Positions 46,321 through 58,254 are shown, numbered from the stretch's first letter. The stretch: DNA of 64,000 nucleotides from Cynocephalus volans (GCF_027409185.1 NC_084464.1:51683095-51747094), one strand, 5' to 3'. The notes: generated by a model from the sequence alone, not told the origin. Program-made: numbers and translations.

Positions 46321-47190
46321 ACTTTTGTGAACTTGTGTTTCAACACTGAGGATTTGCTGGGTGCCAGTGTTAAGAAGGATTCTGAGGCTGTATTCAAACT
46401 CAGTGGGACAGAGTATGATGAGTCTGGAAGAACCTGCCTCATATTTGCTGTTTCTGGTCTAGGGATCAGAATAGTTAGAATTACCAGTACAAGTTGTACA
46501 GTCCCCTCTACTGGCACGTGGTTTCAAATGCTGGCCTTGCCTGAGCACAGGGCCAGTCGGTAAGGGGAAGGCACATGGCTGCTCTGTAGAGCAGGATTAG
46601 CACAGAACTGGTGTGACTCAGTGAGGGCTCCAGGCCTCAGAAGCCTCCTATCAACTTCCAAGCTGGAGCCTGCACTGGGGGCCAGGCTCTGTCCCTGCTC
46701 TCCTGCCTTTGCCCCTCCTGAGAACACGGGGCTTCCCCTAGTGCCAAGGCACCCCAGCCTCACTGGAAGCTACTTCACCCTGTCACTGAACAAAGGAGCC
46801 ACATTCCTGTCAACATGATTGGGATTCTGGGGGCAGAGTTTCCCACTGGTGCCTCAGTCCTCAGGTGCAGCAGGCATCCATTCGCACAGCCTTCGGGACA
46901 GCAGGCAGAGTTGGGATCAAAGCCCTATTGACCTGGCATCTGTGTCCTCCCTTGCTCCCCTCTCACAGCCTCTTCTGTGCAAGCAGTCTGAGGGGTCTTG
47001 TTGAAACCTTGTTCAAATCCTGTCCTTCCTCAGCTCAACCCCACCTGCACCCCCACTGCAGCCCATCTCACGTGGTCGAAGTCCTCTAGCATGGCCCACG
47101 GACCCCCGCCATCTGCTCCTCACCCCTCTGACTTCCTCTCCTTCTACTCCCCACTGCTCACTCTGCAGCCTGGGCTCCCTGCTGCTCCTC
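46320..47190. other. Intronic unique sequence
   Basis: Nothing recognised. Confidence 0.45.
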
Positions 47191-47590
47191 CAACTTGCCC
47201 AGGGGCTCCTGCCTCAGGGCCTTTGCACTCACTTTTCCCTTTGTTTGGAAGCTCTTCCTCCAGATGTCACTGCTGGGCCTCCTTCAAGTCTCTTTGTTCC
47301 AATGTCACCTTCTCAGGGCAGCCATCCCTAACCATCCTATTTAACACTGTGGGCTTCCCCAAACCTCTTACTCCACTCCATTTTTCCCCATTGCCCTTTT
47401 CTTGACTGACAGATGGTATTGATTACTTACTATGCTTGCTGTTAATTGTCTTTCTCTCCTTCCACCAGAATGTCAGCTCCTGAGGTCAGGATTTTTTGTC
47501 TGTTCTGTTCACTGATATTTCCCAAGCACCTAGAACAACGCTTGGTACATAGTGGATCCTCAAAAACATTTGTCGGACTCGTAAACAAAA
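47190..47590 (+). repeat. L2 LINE 3' end
   Basis: It runs from CTCAGGGCCTTTGCACTC through AATGTCACCTTCTCAGG and ATGTCAGCTCCTGAGG to CATAGTGGATCCTC. Confidence 0.88.
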
Positions 47591-47617
47591 TGAATGTTCT
47601 CCTATCTCCTACTGCAC

Positions 47618-47843
47618 AGCCCAGTACAGTAGCTGCATTTAAGTTTATCTTCAAATTAATTAAACTTAAATAGAATTAAATTTTCAGCTCCTCAAACTTA
47701 AATAGAATTAAAAATTCAACTCCTCAGACACACTAGCCACATTTCAAGTGCTCAATAGCCACAAGTAGCTAGTAGTTACCCTATTGGACACCACAGCTGT
47801 GGAGCATTTTCCCCATCGTAGAAAGTTCTATTGGGCGGTGCTG
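47618..47843 (-). mobile_element. Non-autonomous hAT-Charlie DNA transposon, antisense
   Basis: The right end CTATTGGGCGGTGCTG is the inverted GCTGTCCAATAG-type end. AGTGCTCAATAGCCACAAG and an AT-rich, partly tandem 32-base segment follow to the left. It is related to the element at 34,128. Confidence 0.75.
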
Positions 47844-47844
47844 T

Positions 47845-48490
47845 TCTAGAACGTGCTGAGCCGCCCTGCCCATGTACCCCAGCAGGTGGTATCAGTACTG
47901 TTATTTTCTATGTGAGCCTTGACACACCAAACGTGTGCCAGTCCAGGTGATGCTGTCCAGCTCTGGGGGCAGCTCATGCCAAGGGGTGACTTGGTCTTGG
48001 AGGCTTCAGTCCAGGCCTTTGAGCTGCTCTCTATTCTCTCCAAGGCTCTGGAGAGGTTCATCCTTTGTTTTTGGTTCTTACAGCTTCCCTCAACCCCTAA
48101 GACCTCTGTGCTCAGATGCTCTCTCTGGGGTTCCCTCAGGCCTGGCTCAAGCTCATCTCCCTGGGAGTGTCCTGCCTCCCAGTCCCATACATCCAGCCTG
48201 TGCTTCAGCCCCTTCCCGAGGCTCGGTCCCACCGGCAGAGTGGCCTCCCCTTCCCCTCGGTCGTCAGATGGGGCCAGACCTTGGTCAAGCTGAGTCTTTG
48301 GGCCCCTCTGGCCCTTTGTTTCCACCCCCTTGTTTCCACTTTTCCACTTGCAGTCTTCATGTATCAGAAGTGTAACAGTACACTTCTGATGCATCTCTAT
48401 TAAGAAAAATCCCTGGAGATCCAATAACAGTGATAGCTGTCACCCCTTCCAGGAATACCTACTATAGAGAGGGAAGCTGAAGAGGCAGCA
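47845..48490. other. Intronic unique sequence
   Basis: GC-moderate, no repeat family recognised. Frames on both strands are without support. Confidence 0.45.
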
Positions 48491-48494
48491 GAGT

Positions 48495-48738
48495 GCAGTG
48501 GTTCTGAGCACGCTCTGGAGCTGGACCACGGGGTTCAAGTCTTGGTTCTGCCACTCCCCAGCTGTAATACCTGACCTTGGGCAAGCTTCTGGACCTCTCT
48601 GTGCTTTAGTTTCCTAGAAATATCTTATTTCTGTAAAAAGTGGTATTAACAATATCTGCCTTATAGGACTGAGATGAGGATTCAATGAATCATGATTCAT
48701 AAAGAACCTAAGTCAGTGTCTGGCACAGAGTAAGCTCC
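48495..48738 (+). repeat. MIR, nearly complete
   Basis: It starts GTGCAGTGGTTCTGAGCAC and runs through CTGACCTTGGGCAAGC to TGTCTGGCACAGAGTAAGC. Confidence 0.93.
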
Positions 48739-49254
48739 ACACGAGGGTTTGTTACATAAAGGAGGGGATAAGACTTAACCCACTTAACCCAAAAGAAATG
48801 TATTTCTGATGGTGGAAATCCAGGCCTTGGGGATTCGTGGCTGGCAAACCTCATGCAAGCTAGAAACTGGGAGACTTGGGCAGTGCGTAATCCTGGCTGG
48901 GCTGGTGGGGGGAGATGTCTGGGCTTTAACACTTGAGGCAGAATGTGTCCCCCACTCCCACCCCATGTGACTCTTTTTCAGAAGACACATGGAGAAAGTG
49001 TCAGTAAAGCTCTGGTTGAGTGATTGCAGAGATTATTGGAAATTCAGCCCAAACGAGCCAAGTCCCAGGAGGATGCCTGTGTGCTCATCTCCCCAGAGTA
49101 AGGGATTACCTGGGGACAGGTGAAGATCACACCTGGGGAGGCCCGGCCTTTGCTCCCTGACTCAGGAGGCATGGCAGATCTAGCTGCCTGACACAGGTTT
49201 GGGAAGGTCACCAGCCCCAGTGTTTGGAGAAGACAACAGTGTCAGGAGTCAGAC

Positions 49255-49470
49255 ACTAAAGCCAGGTTGGAGTACAGGCACTGGAACTGCACCACCAGGG
49301 TTCAAACCCCGGCATCATGTGACCAGCTGTGTGACGCCGGACAGGCCACTCAACCTCTCTGTAGAAGCAGGCAGATGACAGAGCCCCCACACAGGGTTGC
49401 TATGAGGAATAAATGGGTCAGTGCCTGTAATGTGCACCACGCCTGACCCAGAGTGAGTGTTCAGTTTATA
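49255..49470 (+). repeat. MIR
   Basis: GGGTTCAAACCCCGGC, AGCTGTGTGACGCCGG and GGTTGCTATGAGGAATAAAT mark the core and 3' part. Confidence 0.88.
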
Positions 49471-50510
49471 CCAGTGATTGTGACTGAGGGAGCTGTCCAG
49501 TCCCCATGAGGACACAGAGAGCAGTCCAGGTCCGAGGTTGGCTACCCGCTAGCAAGGCAGGTAGGTAGCACAGCTCGGGAGGCCAGCTGTCTGAGTTCGG
49601 CAGTCTTGTTGGTGCAGGCCACAGGGGCCAGCTTGCCCTTCGGTCCAGGAGCTTCTCTTGCTCACTGAGATGTCTTCTGTCTTATTATAGTCTGCGCACT
49701 GCCATCCCCATTCCCAGACTGTAGGAACTCTGGGCTGAGAGGGGCCCTGGAAGCCACCCTGCCCATCAGCCCCTCTGTGATAGGCCATCTGGCTGTCAGC
49801 ATGAGGCACTCACACCCTGCCAGGCAGCCCATCCCAGCTCTGGACAACTCTGAGCAGCTCAGCATCCCTGTTCTCATGGCGCTGTGCTCTGACAGCCTGC
49901 TATGTCCTCCCACCAGCCCTAATGCAACCCCATGGGGCCGCCCAGAACAAGCCTGTTCCTTTCTCAGGCGATTCCAAATTGTGAGGCAGTTCTCTCATTC
50001 TTCCTTGAGTGTTCACTTTTCCAGAAATAACAAGGCTCTTCCTTCCAACCATTTCCTCATGACATAGTTTCCAGTTTGCTTACCAGCTGCTCCCCTCTGA
50101 TCACATGTCCACTTGTTTTTGGCCCTCTTCTCTGGGGGGTCTGGGCAGCAGAGAGCAGAGTCAGACCCACATCCCCCAGTCAGACATCACACTTCCTGTG
50201 AGCACTGCTCCCCAAGAGTGCATGGACTCTGGAAGCTGCATCTACCGCAGCACCAACTTACATTGAGCAGACTGTGTGTGGATACACCCTGTGCTTTCCC
50301 CAGGGCCACGGTTAAGCCACTTTGCTCCCATTCTGTTCTCCTCCAGTGGTCTTTCTACCGCTGCAAGCTGAGCCGACCCAGGCAAGTCCTGAGCCCACAT
50401 AGGGCCTCTCTCTCTCTCTCCCCTCATTCAAGTTTTCAGAGATATAGAGCTTTTCTCTGTATTTAATTGTCCTTGGTTTCCAGCCCCAAAAGGCTGGGCT
50501 GGCCTTTCTT
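49470..50510. other. Intronic unique sequence
   Basis: No repeat or gene recognised, apart from a short CT run at about 50,405-50,420. Confidence 0.45.
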
Positions 50511-50511
50511 A

Positions 50512-50690
50512 GAGGAATGAGCATGAGCTTTGGAATCAGACAGAAATCTCTCTTTGAAGGACAATTCTGCTCTGACCAACTGTGTGACTCTAGACCATTT
50601 CTTTCGTCTCTCAGAACCTCAGTTTCCTCGCATATGAACTGGGTGGGATAGTACTCCCAGCCTTCTGTGGGGAGTGTGAGAAGTGAAGTG
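50512..50690 (+). repeat. MIR
   Basis: GAGCTTTGGAATCAGAC and CAACTGTGTGACTCTAG with CCTCAGTTTCCTC are clear. Confidence 0.85.
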
Positions 50691-51022
50691 CATTAGGAAA
50701 AAACATTTACCCCTCCCAGGGCCACATGGTACCACAGCACTGATGACTATGATGGTGATAGTTGCCATTTATCTCCTGGAGGAACTGAGAAGAGCTGGCT
50801 CAACAACAGCTCATCACTTACAGAAAAAACATGGAAGTGGACAAAATGAAGGTTCCCCACCAGCTGCGCCCAAGATGTGCCAGAAGAACCAGTGGACACC
50901 AAGTCAACACCACCTAATGATGAACCAGATTGGGCATTTTGCCCCAGTTGGCAGATACATAATTTCATGGGGGCACCACTCAAGGCAAAGTCAGCACCGG
51001 CCTCTTTAAAAACGCTGTCACA

Positions 51023-51129
51023 GCGCTCACTTCGGAAGAACTTACACTGAATTTGGAACCATACAGAGAAGATGAGCATGGCCCCTGCACAAGAATGGCA
51101 TGCAAATTTGTGAATCATTCCATATTTTT
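51023..51129 (+). pseudogene. U6 snRNA retropseudogene
   Basis: The 107-base stretch matches U6 spliceosomal RNA end to end. It begins GCGCTCACTTCGG, keeps the ACAGAGA-box region (ATACAGAGAAGATGAGCATGG), and ends ATTCCATATTTTT. Point changes affect the 5' stem-loop and the 3' stem. No U6 promoter is seen: there is no proximal sequence element or TATA box at the usual distance upstream. It continues directly into an L1 3' end, so it is part of a chimeric retrocopy. Confidence 0.95.
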
Positions 51130-51489
51130 ATGAAATTCTGACATACGCTAGAACACAGATGACACTTGAAGATATTAGGCACAGACAGAAACTGTATGGT
51201 TCTATTTATATGAGGTACCTATAGTCATCAGATTCATAGACATAAAGTAGAAGTGGTTGCCAGGAGCTGGGGAAGGAGGGAATGGGGAAGGGGGAATGGG
51301 GAATTACCGTTTAATAGGTACAGAGTCTCAGTTTAGGAAGATGAAAAAGCTCTGCAGGTGGGTGGTGGTGACGTGCCTAGCAATGTGAACATACTTAATG
51401 CCAATGAACTGTACACTTAAGAGTGGTTAAGACAGTAAATGTTCTGTTATGTGTATTTTACCCCAACTTAAAAAATGGCAAAAAAAAAC
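51130..51489 (+). mobile_element. L1 3' end joined to the U6 copy
   Basis: Directly after the U6 T run comes sequence of an old L1 3' end, with GTGGTTGCCAGGAGCTGGGG, GGTGGTGACG and CCAATGAACTGTACACTTAAG, ending in a short A tail at about 51,481-51,489. It has the same orientation as the U6 part. The joined form with a common tail is as produced by template switching of L1 reverse transcriptase. Confidence 0.88.
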
Positions 51490-51829
51490 CCCATATGCCA
51501 TCACATAGCAAATTCTGCCAGGTGGGCAGGAAGAGGGAAGGTTGTTGGAAATACATTTGTCACTTCAGTGAGGCTGATCAACATTCGGGTGGCAGTCACC
51601 ACCAGCAGAGTCTTCTTGGTTTGCTTGTCCACAGGCTTGGTTGGCCCTGTCAGATGGGGCAGTAGGCAGCATTTGGGGAGGGTACAGTGTGGGGTGGAAT
51701 GGCCCCCTGGCCACCTGCTTGTTCTTCTACATGTTCTGATGGCTGAAGAGTAGGGCAGCTCCAGATCAGAAGCTGGCAGGAATCAAAGGCCTGGGAGAAG
51801 TTTGCTGAGGATAAAGCACAGCGGGCCAC

Positions 51830-52015
51830 AGAAGTTGGGCCTGGGCGCAAACCCTGCCCTGGCACTGACTAGCTGTGTGACCCTAGGCAGATTCCCTAGC
51901 CCTCTCTGCCATAATTGAATAGGAATACCAGGACCTACTCCCTAGGAATTCTGTTAGGATTAAATGAAGTAAAGCACATTAAACGCCTGGCAATAAACAA
52001 GTGAACAGTAAACAC
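51830..52015 (+). repeat. MIR
   Basis: CTAGCTGTGTGACCCTAGGC and TTAGGATTAAATGAAG show the core and 3' part. Confidence 0.88.
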
Positions 52016-52059
52016 AAGTTTTTGTTTCAATGACAATGGTCAAGTCAGTGGTGACCCTT

Positions 52060-52410
52060 TGTCCTAGTCCCTTTATGCTGCTATGACAGAACACCACGAC
52101 TGGGTAATTTGGAAAAAACAGATATTTATTTTCTCACCATTCTGAAGGCTGAGATGTCCAAGATCAAGGTACCAGCATTTGGTCTGGTAGGGGCCTTCCT
52201 GCTGTGACATCACAGGCAGCAGGCAGAAGGGTAAGAGAGAAAGAGCTCCCCTCTCAACCTTAAGCACTTTTATAGGAACCCTAATCCCATGCATGACAGC
52301 TTTGCCCTCATGATTTAATTACCTCTTAAAGACCCCCAAATATTATCACATTGGGGATTAGGTTTTCACCTATGAATTCTGAAGGAGACACCAACATTCA
52401 AACCATAGCA
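52060..52410 (-). mobile_element. MaLR-type LTR, antisense
   Basis: It begins TGTCCTAGTCCC, contains GACTGGGTAATTTGG and ends in CAAACCATAGCA. Flanking CCCTT and CCTTT may be a decayed 5-bp duplication. Confidence 0.82.
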
Positions 52411-52574
52411 CCTTTAATAAAGCAAATCGAGGTGAAATGAAGTCCTCAGTTATTTCATGGATGGGTATTAGGGCCCATCTTTCCCCCCAATTATAATCTT
52501 CTCCCTATGTCAGAGCAGAAGCTCCTTGAAGAAGGGAACTATATCAACCCCAGTCTGAATTTGTGCAATGGTGA

Positions 52575-52755
52575 AGAAAGCTTACTGCCTGTGCCATGCT
52601 AGGTGAGTCGCTTCACATCTCTGAGCCTCACTCAGTTTTCTCACCTGCAAAATGGGTTAATAATATTGATTATATGGTATCTTTGTGAAAATTAATTATA
52701 TGATATTTGTTCAGGCCAGAATACAGTGCTTAGACTATGTTTGTGCAATGAAAAC
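52575..52755 (+). repeat. MIR
   Basis: GAGTCGCTTCACATCTCTGAGCC-like and TTTCTCACCTGCAAAATGGG motifs mark it. A fragment of a further MIR may follow at 52,820-52,895. Confidence 0.8.
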
Positions 52756-52899
52756 TAGCCATGATGATGTTTGCATTTGGTGTCTGAAGATCATGTTCAA
52801 GTGCTCATCCCACACCTGCCAGCCGAGCCATCTTGAACAAGGGGATGTCAGTCCCCTGAATCTCAGCCCTCTCATCTGTCAAATGGGAATGGCATTTTC

Positions 52900-53585
52900 T
52901 AGAAGGAAAACCTACTAAGATGTGAGCCTACTTGGACTTTGACATAGTATGTCAGTGGTAAATAATTCACAAATACAGGTGTCATTTTTACAGTTCCTTC
53001 CCTGCCCACCCCTATCACCACACCATACAGCCTCGACAGCCCCACCCCAACTTTGCAGTTCAGGTTGCCCATGTGCCACATGGGCAGAGCAGGCAGAGCT
53101 GGACCAGTGCTCAGGCCCCGGCTGTTGGCACAAGGCTGGCTAAGTCTCCTTAGAGATCGGGACACGCAGCACCCATGCATGAATGAGTGACTGAGAAACT
53201 TACTGGTGCTTCCTTGGGGGTTGCTCCAAGCTGCATCCCTAGAGGCAGGCCCCATGCATGTGGCCTGCTGAATGCCACCTTGCTGAGCTGCTGTGTCATC
53301 CTGCCCACTGCCTCACCCTGTGGAGAGATGCCCTTTCCATCCAGTGGACAGGAGGAGCCCACTCAGCACTTCTCCACACTGTGTTTCTGTCTCTAACAAG
53401 CAGGCTGGTGAGAAGGGATTAATTAAGGGTGGGGAGAATAACAGTCTCTGGAGGGAGACCTCAGGTCTGCAGCAGGGAAGCTACTCTGTCCAGCCCAGTG
53501 GGAGGCCCTGACACAATCCTAATCCTGGAGCCAGTGGGAGGGAGGATGGGGAAGCAGGGCTGTCCCCACCCACCAGACATCCTCA
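52900..53585. other. Intronic unique sequence
   Basis: Nothing recognised. Confidence 0.45.
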
Positions 53586-53665
53586 TGTCCAGGCTGGATG
53601 GATGAGGCTCTAACTCTCGCTCTGTCCTGGCTTGCTGTGTGATCATGGGCAAGTCATTTTCCTTC
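53585..53665 (+). repeat. MIR fragment
   Basis: TGCTGTGTGATCATGGGCAA is the MIR centre. The ends are lost. Confidence 0.7.
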
Positions 53666-53821
53666 TCTTTACTTCAATATACACTTCCAACATTCCAGAA
53701 TTCGACAAGAACATGCATGGAAGAGGGATGACAGGAGCAAGAGGAAGGTCAGAGGAGGGAGAGCGGGGCACAGCCATCAAAGAGCTGTGGGACTGGGGGC
53801 ACCAGGTCCTCAACCCTGAAA

Positions 53822-54036
53822 GCACACAGGATTTAGCACCAAAGTGACCTGGGCTCTGAGCTCAAATCCCAACTCCACAACTCACTGGCTGTACTTTTAC
53901 TCCATTACTTACTTTCTGGAGCTTCAGTCTTCTTATTTGTAAAAGCAATTTGCAAACCTAATTTATAGAATCATGTGAAGATTAGAAACAATGTATGCAG
54001 AGCCCTTGCATACAGTAGGCACTCAGTAAATCACAC
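53822..54036 (+). repeat. MIR
   Basis: It runs from AGGATTTAGCACC through CTCAAATCCCAACTCC to CATACAGTAGGCACTC. Confidence 0.88.
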
Positions 54037-54680
54037 ATGTGTGTAGTGAGTGCTTCCCTACTCTATTATTGTCTGTCATCTGTCTGTCTGCCTATTATCT
54101 GTCTATCCACCTATCTGTCATCTTTCTACAGACAACACTAACACCATTCAACCCACCCATCACCCATGGTCGACCTCCTGTGGTCGCAGAAGGCGAGCCC
54201 CTGGGAACACGGGTAAAGTTGGGAGTCAGGGTCTCTGTGCTGAAGGGCAGATGAGTCTCATTATGTAATTTATTCATTAAATAAAGCCAGGAGCTTTAAG
54301 GTGGGGCTGTCCTGGCCTGGAGGTGTACCATCCCAAAGCACAGTATTATTATCCTGCCCCTGTCCTGCCCCAAGCCAGGGGAAAGCCAGCTCCCCTGGGG
54401 ACAACAAACACAGAATAGAGCCACTGAATGCAATTCAGTGTGCCTGGAGATGGCCTTGTGGGCCCGTCATCTTCCTAGTATGGAAGTAATCAGGTGAGGA
54501 AATCAAGTGTGAGGAAATGACAGACGTCTCTCCTCCATAATTTTCTGGGAGTCTCCTCAGCACTGCTTACTGGGGCATATGCGTCTGAGGCCCCAGGAAT
54601 TAGCCGCCTCTTCTCCCTCTCCCGCTCCTGCCGAGGAGGAGTGCCCCAGGTGGAGCCCGGGGTGAAGCCCAGCTGGGGAG
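54036..54680. other. Intronic unique sequence with CTGT/CTAT run
   Basis: A short, impure (CTGT/CTAT) tetranucleotide run lies at about 54,070-54,120. Otherwise nothing is recognised. Confidence 0.5.
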
Positions 54681-54683
54681 GGG

Positions 54684-54776
54684 CTGTGCGTGTGTGTGTG
54701 TCCACTGGCCGCTGTGTGTGTGTGTGTGTGTGCGTGTGTGTGTGTGTGTGTATGCGCGTGTGTGCGCGCGCGCACG
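54684..54776 (+). repeat. (TG)n microsatellite with CG-rich end
   Basis: Two TG runs (54,684-54,702 and 54,713-54,760) pass into TGCGCGTGTGTGCGCGCGCG. Every step alternates purine and pyrimidine over most of the tract. Confidence 0.95.
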
Positions 54777-54894
54777 TCTGTTGGCTGGCGTGGAAGCATC
54801 CCTGGGGGTGTGAGCAGATACAGAGGAGGGCGTTGGCCTGAGGATGTGAGCATCTGTGAACATATAAGTAAAAGGCGAGCACTGGAGACACGTC

Positions 54895-55370
54895 CTCATG
54901 GAGGCCTGTGAGGCTTTACCTGATCTGGCCCCACTCCCTCTCTGCCCCATCTTCTACACCCTGCCCCTGGCTCTCTGCTCCACCACCCTAGCCTGCTCCT
55001 CGCTCCTCAGAGTGCTCCAGCCCTGGGGGCTTTGCCCTAGCTGTCCCTCTGCCTGGAACGCCCTTCCTGCAGACCCCTGCTTGGCTCCCCACCTCCATGT
55101 CTTTGCTCAAGTCTTACCTTCTCATGAGGCCCTCCCTGGCTACCCTATCTACTCGTGCAAGTTACCCACTGGCCCAAGCACCCCACCCCTCCCCCTGCTC
55201 TGCTGAGTCTTTCTGCAGAGCACGTGCTGCCTCCCAACACCTACCTAAATCCTCCCAACATCTACATAAATTACTCATTTGTTGCGCTTGCTGCCCGCTT
55301 CCCCCAGGAGGATGAGGACTTGTAGCTTTTTTGTTCACTAGTGTATCCCAAGCACCCAGAATGGTAGCAC
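54895..55370 (+). repeat. L2 LINE 3' end
   Basis: It runs from CTTTACCTGATCTGGCCCC through CTCTGCCTGGAACGCC and TGCTCAAGTCTTACC to GTATCCCAAGCACCCAG. Confidence 0.88.
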
Positions 55371-55925
55371 TGATTTTATGGCATGTTTCCCTCAGGTTTC
55401 TCATTTCTCATATGGAGATGATTGTAGAAGCTATCCACTCGTCGCATTGCTGGACAGATTAAATGAGTGAATATTAGAAGTGCTGAGAAGAGTGCTTGGC
55501 ACACAGTCCAGTAGGTGTTACTGCTGTGATTACCTCTGCTGCAGTGTGGGGTGTGGATGGAGTGAGCGCTCCAAGCGAGGGATCTAGCACGGTGGCAATC
55601 ATCAGGGTGAAGTTGCTTAATAAACACTTCCCGCTCTACTCTCACCCCACCCCTTAAAAATTCTCAGGAAGAAAAATTCTCTGACTTCCCCCATTCATGT
55701 AACCCATATTTTTTGAACCCCTTTGGGCTAGGAAGTTAGTTATTGGTACATTCATTATCTTTTTTTTCTAATCAAGGAAGGAAGCAAGTGAGCCCCATCC
55801 CTGCCCAGCCCTAAGCTGCTCAGCTCCTGGGTCCTGTAGATAGTTAACAGAATGTGCCTCACATCTTCTGCCAAGTGCAAGAGCAGCTCAGACCATGCAG
55901 GACCTGGAGCTCTGGCTGGGATCAG
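55370..55925. other. Intronic stretch with a MIR-like part
   Basis: The part 55,380-55,520 has TTTCTCATTTCTCATATGG and AGTGCTTGGCACACAG, probably the 3' half of a MIR. The rest is unassigned. Confidence 0.5.
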
Positions 55926-56055
55926 GAGCCTGGATCCTTCTCCGGCTCTGCAATGTGACTAGGGCTAAGGCTAGGTGACCAGGGGCAAGTCCCATATCTG
56001 CTCTGGGTCTTAGCTCTTCCCTGGCAAGGTGAGTGGTTGGATTAGATCAGTTCTT
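55925..56055 (+). repeat. MIR fragment
   Basis: CTCCGGCTCTGCAATGTGAC and AGGGGCAAGTCCCATATC are visible. Decayed. Confidence 0.6.
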
Positions 56056-56069
56056 AGGTAATTTCCAGA

Positions 56070-56365
56070 CTCATTCACTCATCCAAAAAATTTCCATGGA
56101 GCACCTATTATGTGTCGCACAATGCTCTAGGCACTGGGGGGTATGTCAGTGATCACCACTGACACAAGTCCCTGCCTTGCAGAGTTGACATTCTCGATGA
56201 GGAGAGTAGACAATAAACATACGGGGTATCTTCTTTAGTGTGTTAGAAAGTGGAATGTGCTATGGAAGACAGAAAAAGTGAAGCAGGTTGAGAGAGAAGG
56301 AGAAAGTGTTGAGGGTAGGGTGGTCAGGCAGAACCTCACGGAGAAAGTGAGGTTCGAGGTGCGTG
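56070..56365 (-). repeat. L2 LINE 3' end, antisense
   Basis: It begins ATTCACTCATCC and continues GCACCTATTATGTGTCGC, CTCTAGGCACTGGGG and AGACAATAAACATAC, the reverse complement of the L2 3' end. Confidence 0.88.
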
Positions 56366-57465
56366 AGATCTTTACACTCTAGGAGTCTGTAGATTTCAAT
56401 GATTCTTAGCACTGCTATGTCCCAGAGACAACACTGTCTGGGGTCCCCTGGAGTCCCCATCCCTTCTTCTCTCCATCTCTGCACACCCTGATCCCCAGCC
56501 ACCCAGTGGGTGACGGGGCTGAAGACAGATCAACCAAATTCCCCAGAGCAGTGAGTGATTTACCACTGTCTTTATTCACAGTCGATGTTTCATGGATCCC
56601 ACTGTTCCGATGGAATAAATATGACCTTTTATTCTTCACTCTGCTTAAGACTCAAGGTCAGCAGCCCAGCTGTGATCTATGGGCTGCTCCCTCTGCAGGG
56701 CCTTCTCGAGCCAGGGAGCCCTACGGCTGTCAGAGATTCATGGTGCCATCCTCCAGCCCTGCATGCCGCCTGCCCCTGGGCAGTGGGCCTGGCCTTACTC
56801 GGCCAGGGAGGTGGTGGCCACAGGAGCTCTGGGTAATGATGGCTCATCGAGGGCACAGACCAAGCCGTCCATCTCCTCTCTCTTCCCTGAGCCCTCCCCG
56901 CCACTGGGGTTGAAGCGTGACCCGGGTTTTATTTCAGGCCTGGGAGGAGGCAGCGATGGGGAAGCAGAGCAGCCACGGTTCAAATGGCAAGTTATAAATT
57001 ACAACGCGAGGACATGGCCATCACATTTCCCGGCATGGAGAAAGGGCCAAAGACATGCATTAGCCTGCTGCCTGCCGCAGATGGGATCTTCCAGGCCCTT
57101 CAACACCTGAGGCCTCTTTCTGCTTTCAGAGCAGCCGCAGCTTACTTCGTCAGACATCACCAGTGCTGGCCGGAAGTCCCTCCACTTGTCTGAGACTCCT
57201 CCTGAAGTGCCCACCTGCTTCCTCCTTGCATGTGGTGGGTGGGATGCTTCACTTCCCTGTTTCCTCATGGTGGTTCTGACTGACAACAGGCTGATGGTGC
57301 TGGGATTGTTAGAATATCAGGCAACTGGGAAGGGGACAGTGTAGAAGAGAATGGGGTCACTGACCTCTATTTTGAACACATTGTCTGTGACCCCAAGGCA
57401 CCCATATCATTTTTTTTCATCCCAACTCATGTCCTGGGAGGAAGAGGAGTGGCCAGGAGCTCTGT
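56365..57465. other. Intronic unique sequence
   Basis: GC-rich, no repeat recognised. Overlapping frames on both strands at 56,500-57,110 are unsupported by splice sites or domains. Confidence 0.45.
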
Positions 57466-57560
57466 GGAGCAGGATGAGCCTGGGTTTGAATTCTGGTGCT
57501 GCCACTTCCTAGCTGGGAGACCTCAGGCAGCTTACCTACCTTCTCTGATCCCCAAGATTC
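57465..57560 (+). repeat. MIR fragment
   Basis: GAGCCTGGGTTTGAATTCTGG and CTAGCTGGGAGACCTC-type motifs show the 5' and central part. Confidence 0.75.
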
Positions 57561-57699
57561 CTAACCCGTAAAGCAAACATATTGTGAAGTATGCATAAAA
57601 AAAATGTACTTCACAGGGCCTGGTTTAACAAAGCCTTGCAGTTTCAAATATTGACCTTGCGAAGGACAGGAAATTTTCCCCGGGCTATATAGTCTCTGT

Positions 57700-58021
57700 T
57701 GTAAGATAAAAAATTGTAACACAGCAGGGTTGCTGGCTCAAAGACAGACAGGTTACTGATTGATATGTAAAGATACTAGGAAATTGCTGTAAGAAGAGAA
57801 TGTTTGCTAAAATCAAGCTTTTGTTAGTGGATCGAATTAATTGCATTATAGAATGTCACCTTACTGAATGTTAGCAGCTTCTATTGTTAAACTTGTTAAA
57901 CTGTACTTAGCAAAAACCCCACCTATGTTCTCTTCCTGGAACTTCCTGGTCTGGAGAATAAATGCAGGAAGAGAACCCCAATTTGTGGTTAATTTCCCAA
58001 ATGGAAGGAATGCTTCTATCA
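57700..58021 (+). mobile_element. Possible ERV LTR
   Basis: About 320 bases beginning TGTAAGATAA with an AATAAA at 57,957-57,962 and ending TCTATCA. Overall pattern (AT-rich U3, poly(A) signal near the end) fits an LTR, but I see no flanking duplication and no TATA box I would trust. Confidence 0.45.
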
Positions 58022-58254
58022 TGAGGGTTCTGGGAGATTAACCCCTTTTGGGGGCTTCTCACTGCTCAGAAGAGATGGGCTTTGCGTAATCTTTGGCGGC
58101 TCCATCACTCAGGGGGAAAGGGGTGACAAATCTGTGGGAGGCAAAGCAAGAACACATCAATACTGCCTGCCTTCCAGGATGGCCAGGAAGGTGCTGGGTG
58201 CAGTGAGGAGTGCACAGCAAGTACTCAGGTGTCACCTTCTTATTCATTACTAAA

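Noticed and set aside
51023..51129. Functional U6 gene
   Set aside because: Base changes in paired regions, no proximal sequence element or TATA box upstream, and direct fusion to an L1 3' end show a retropseudogene.
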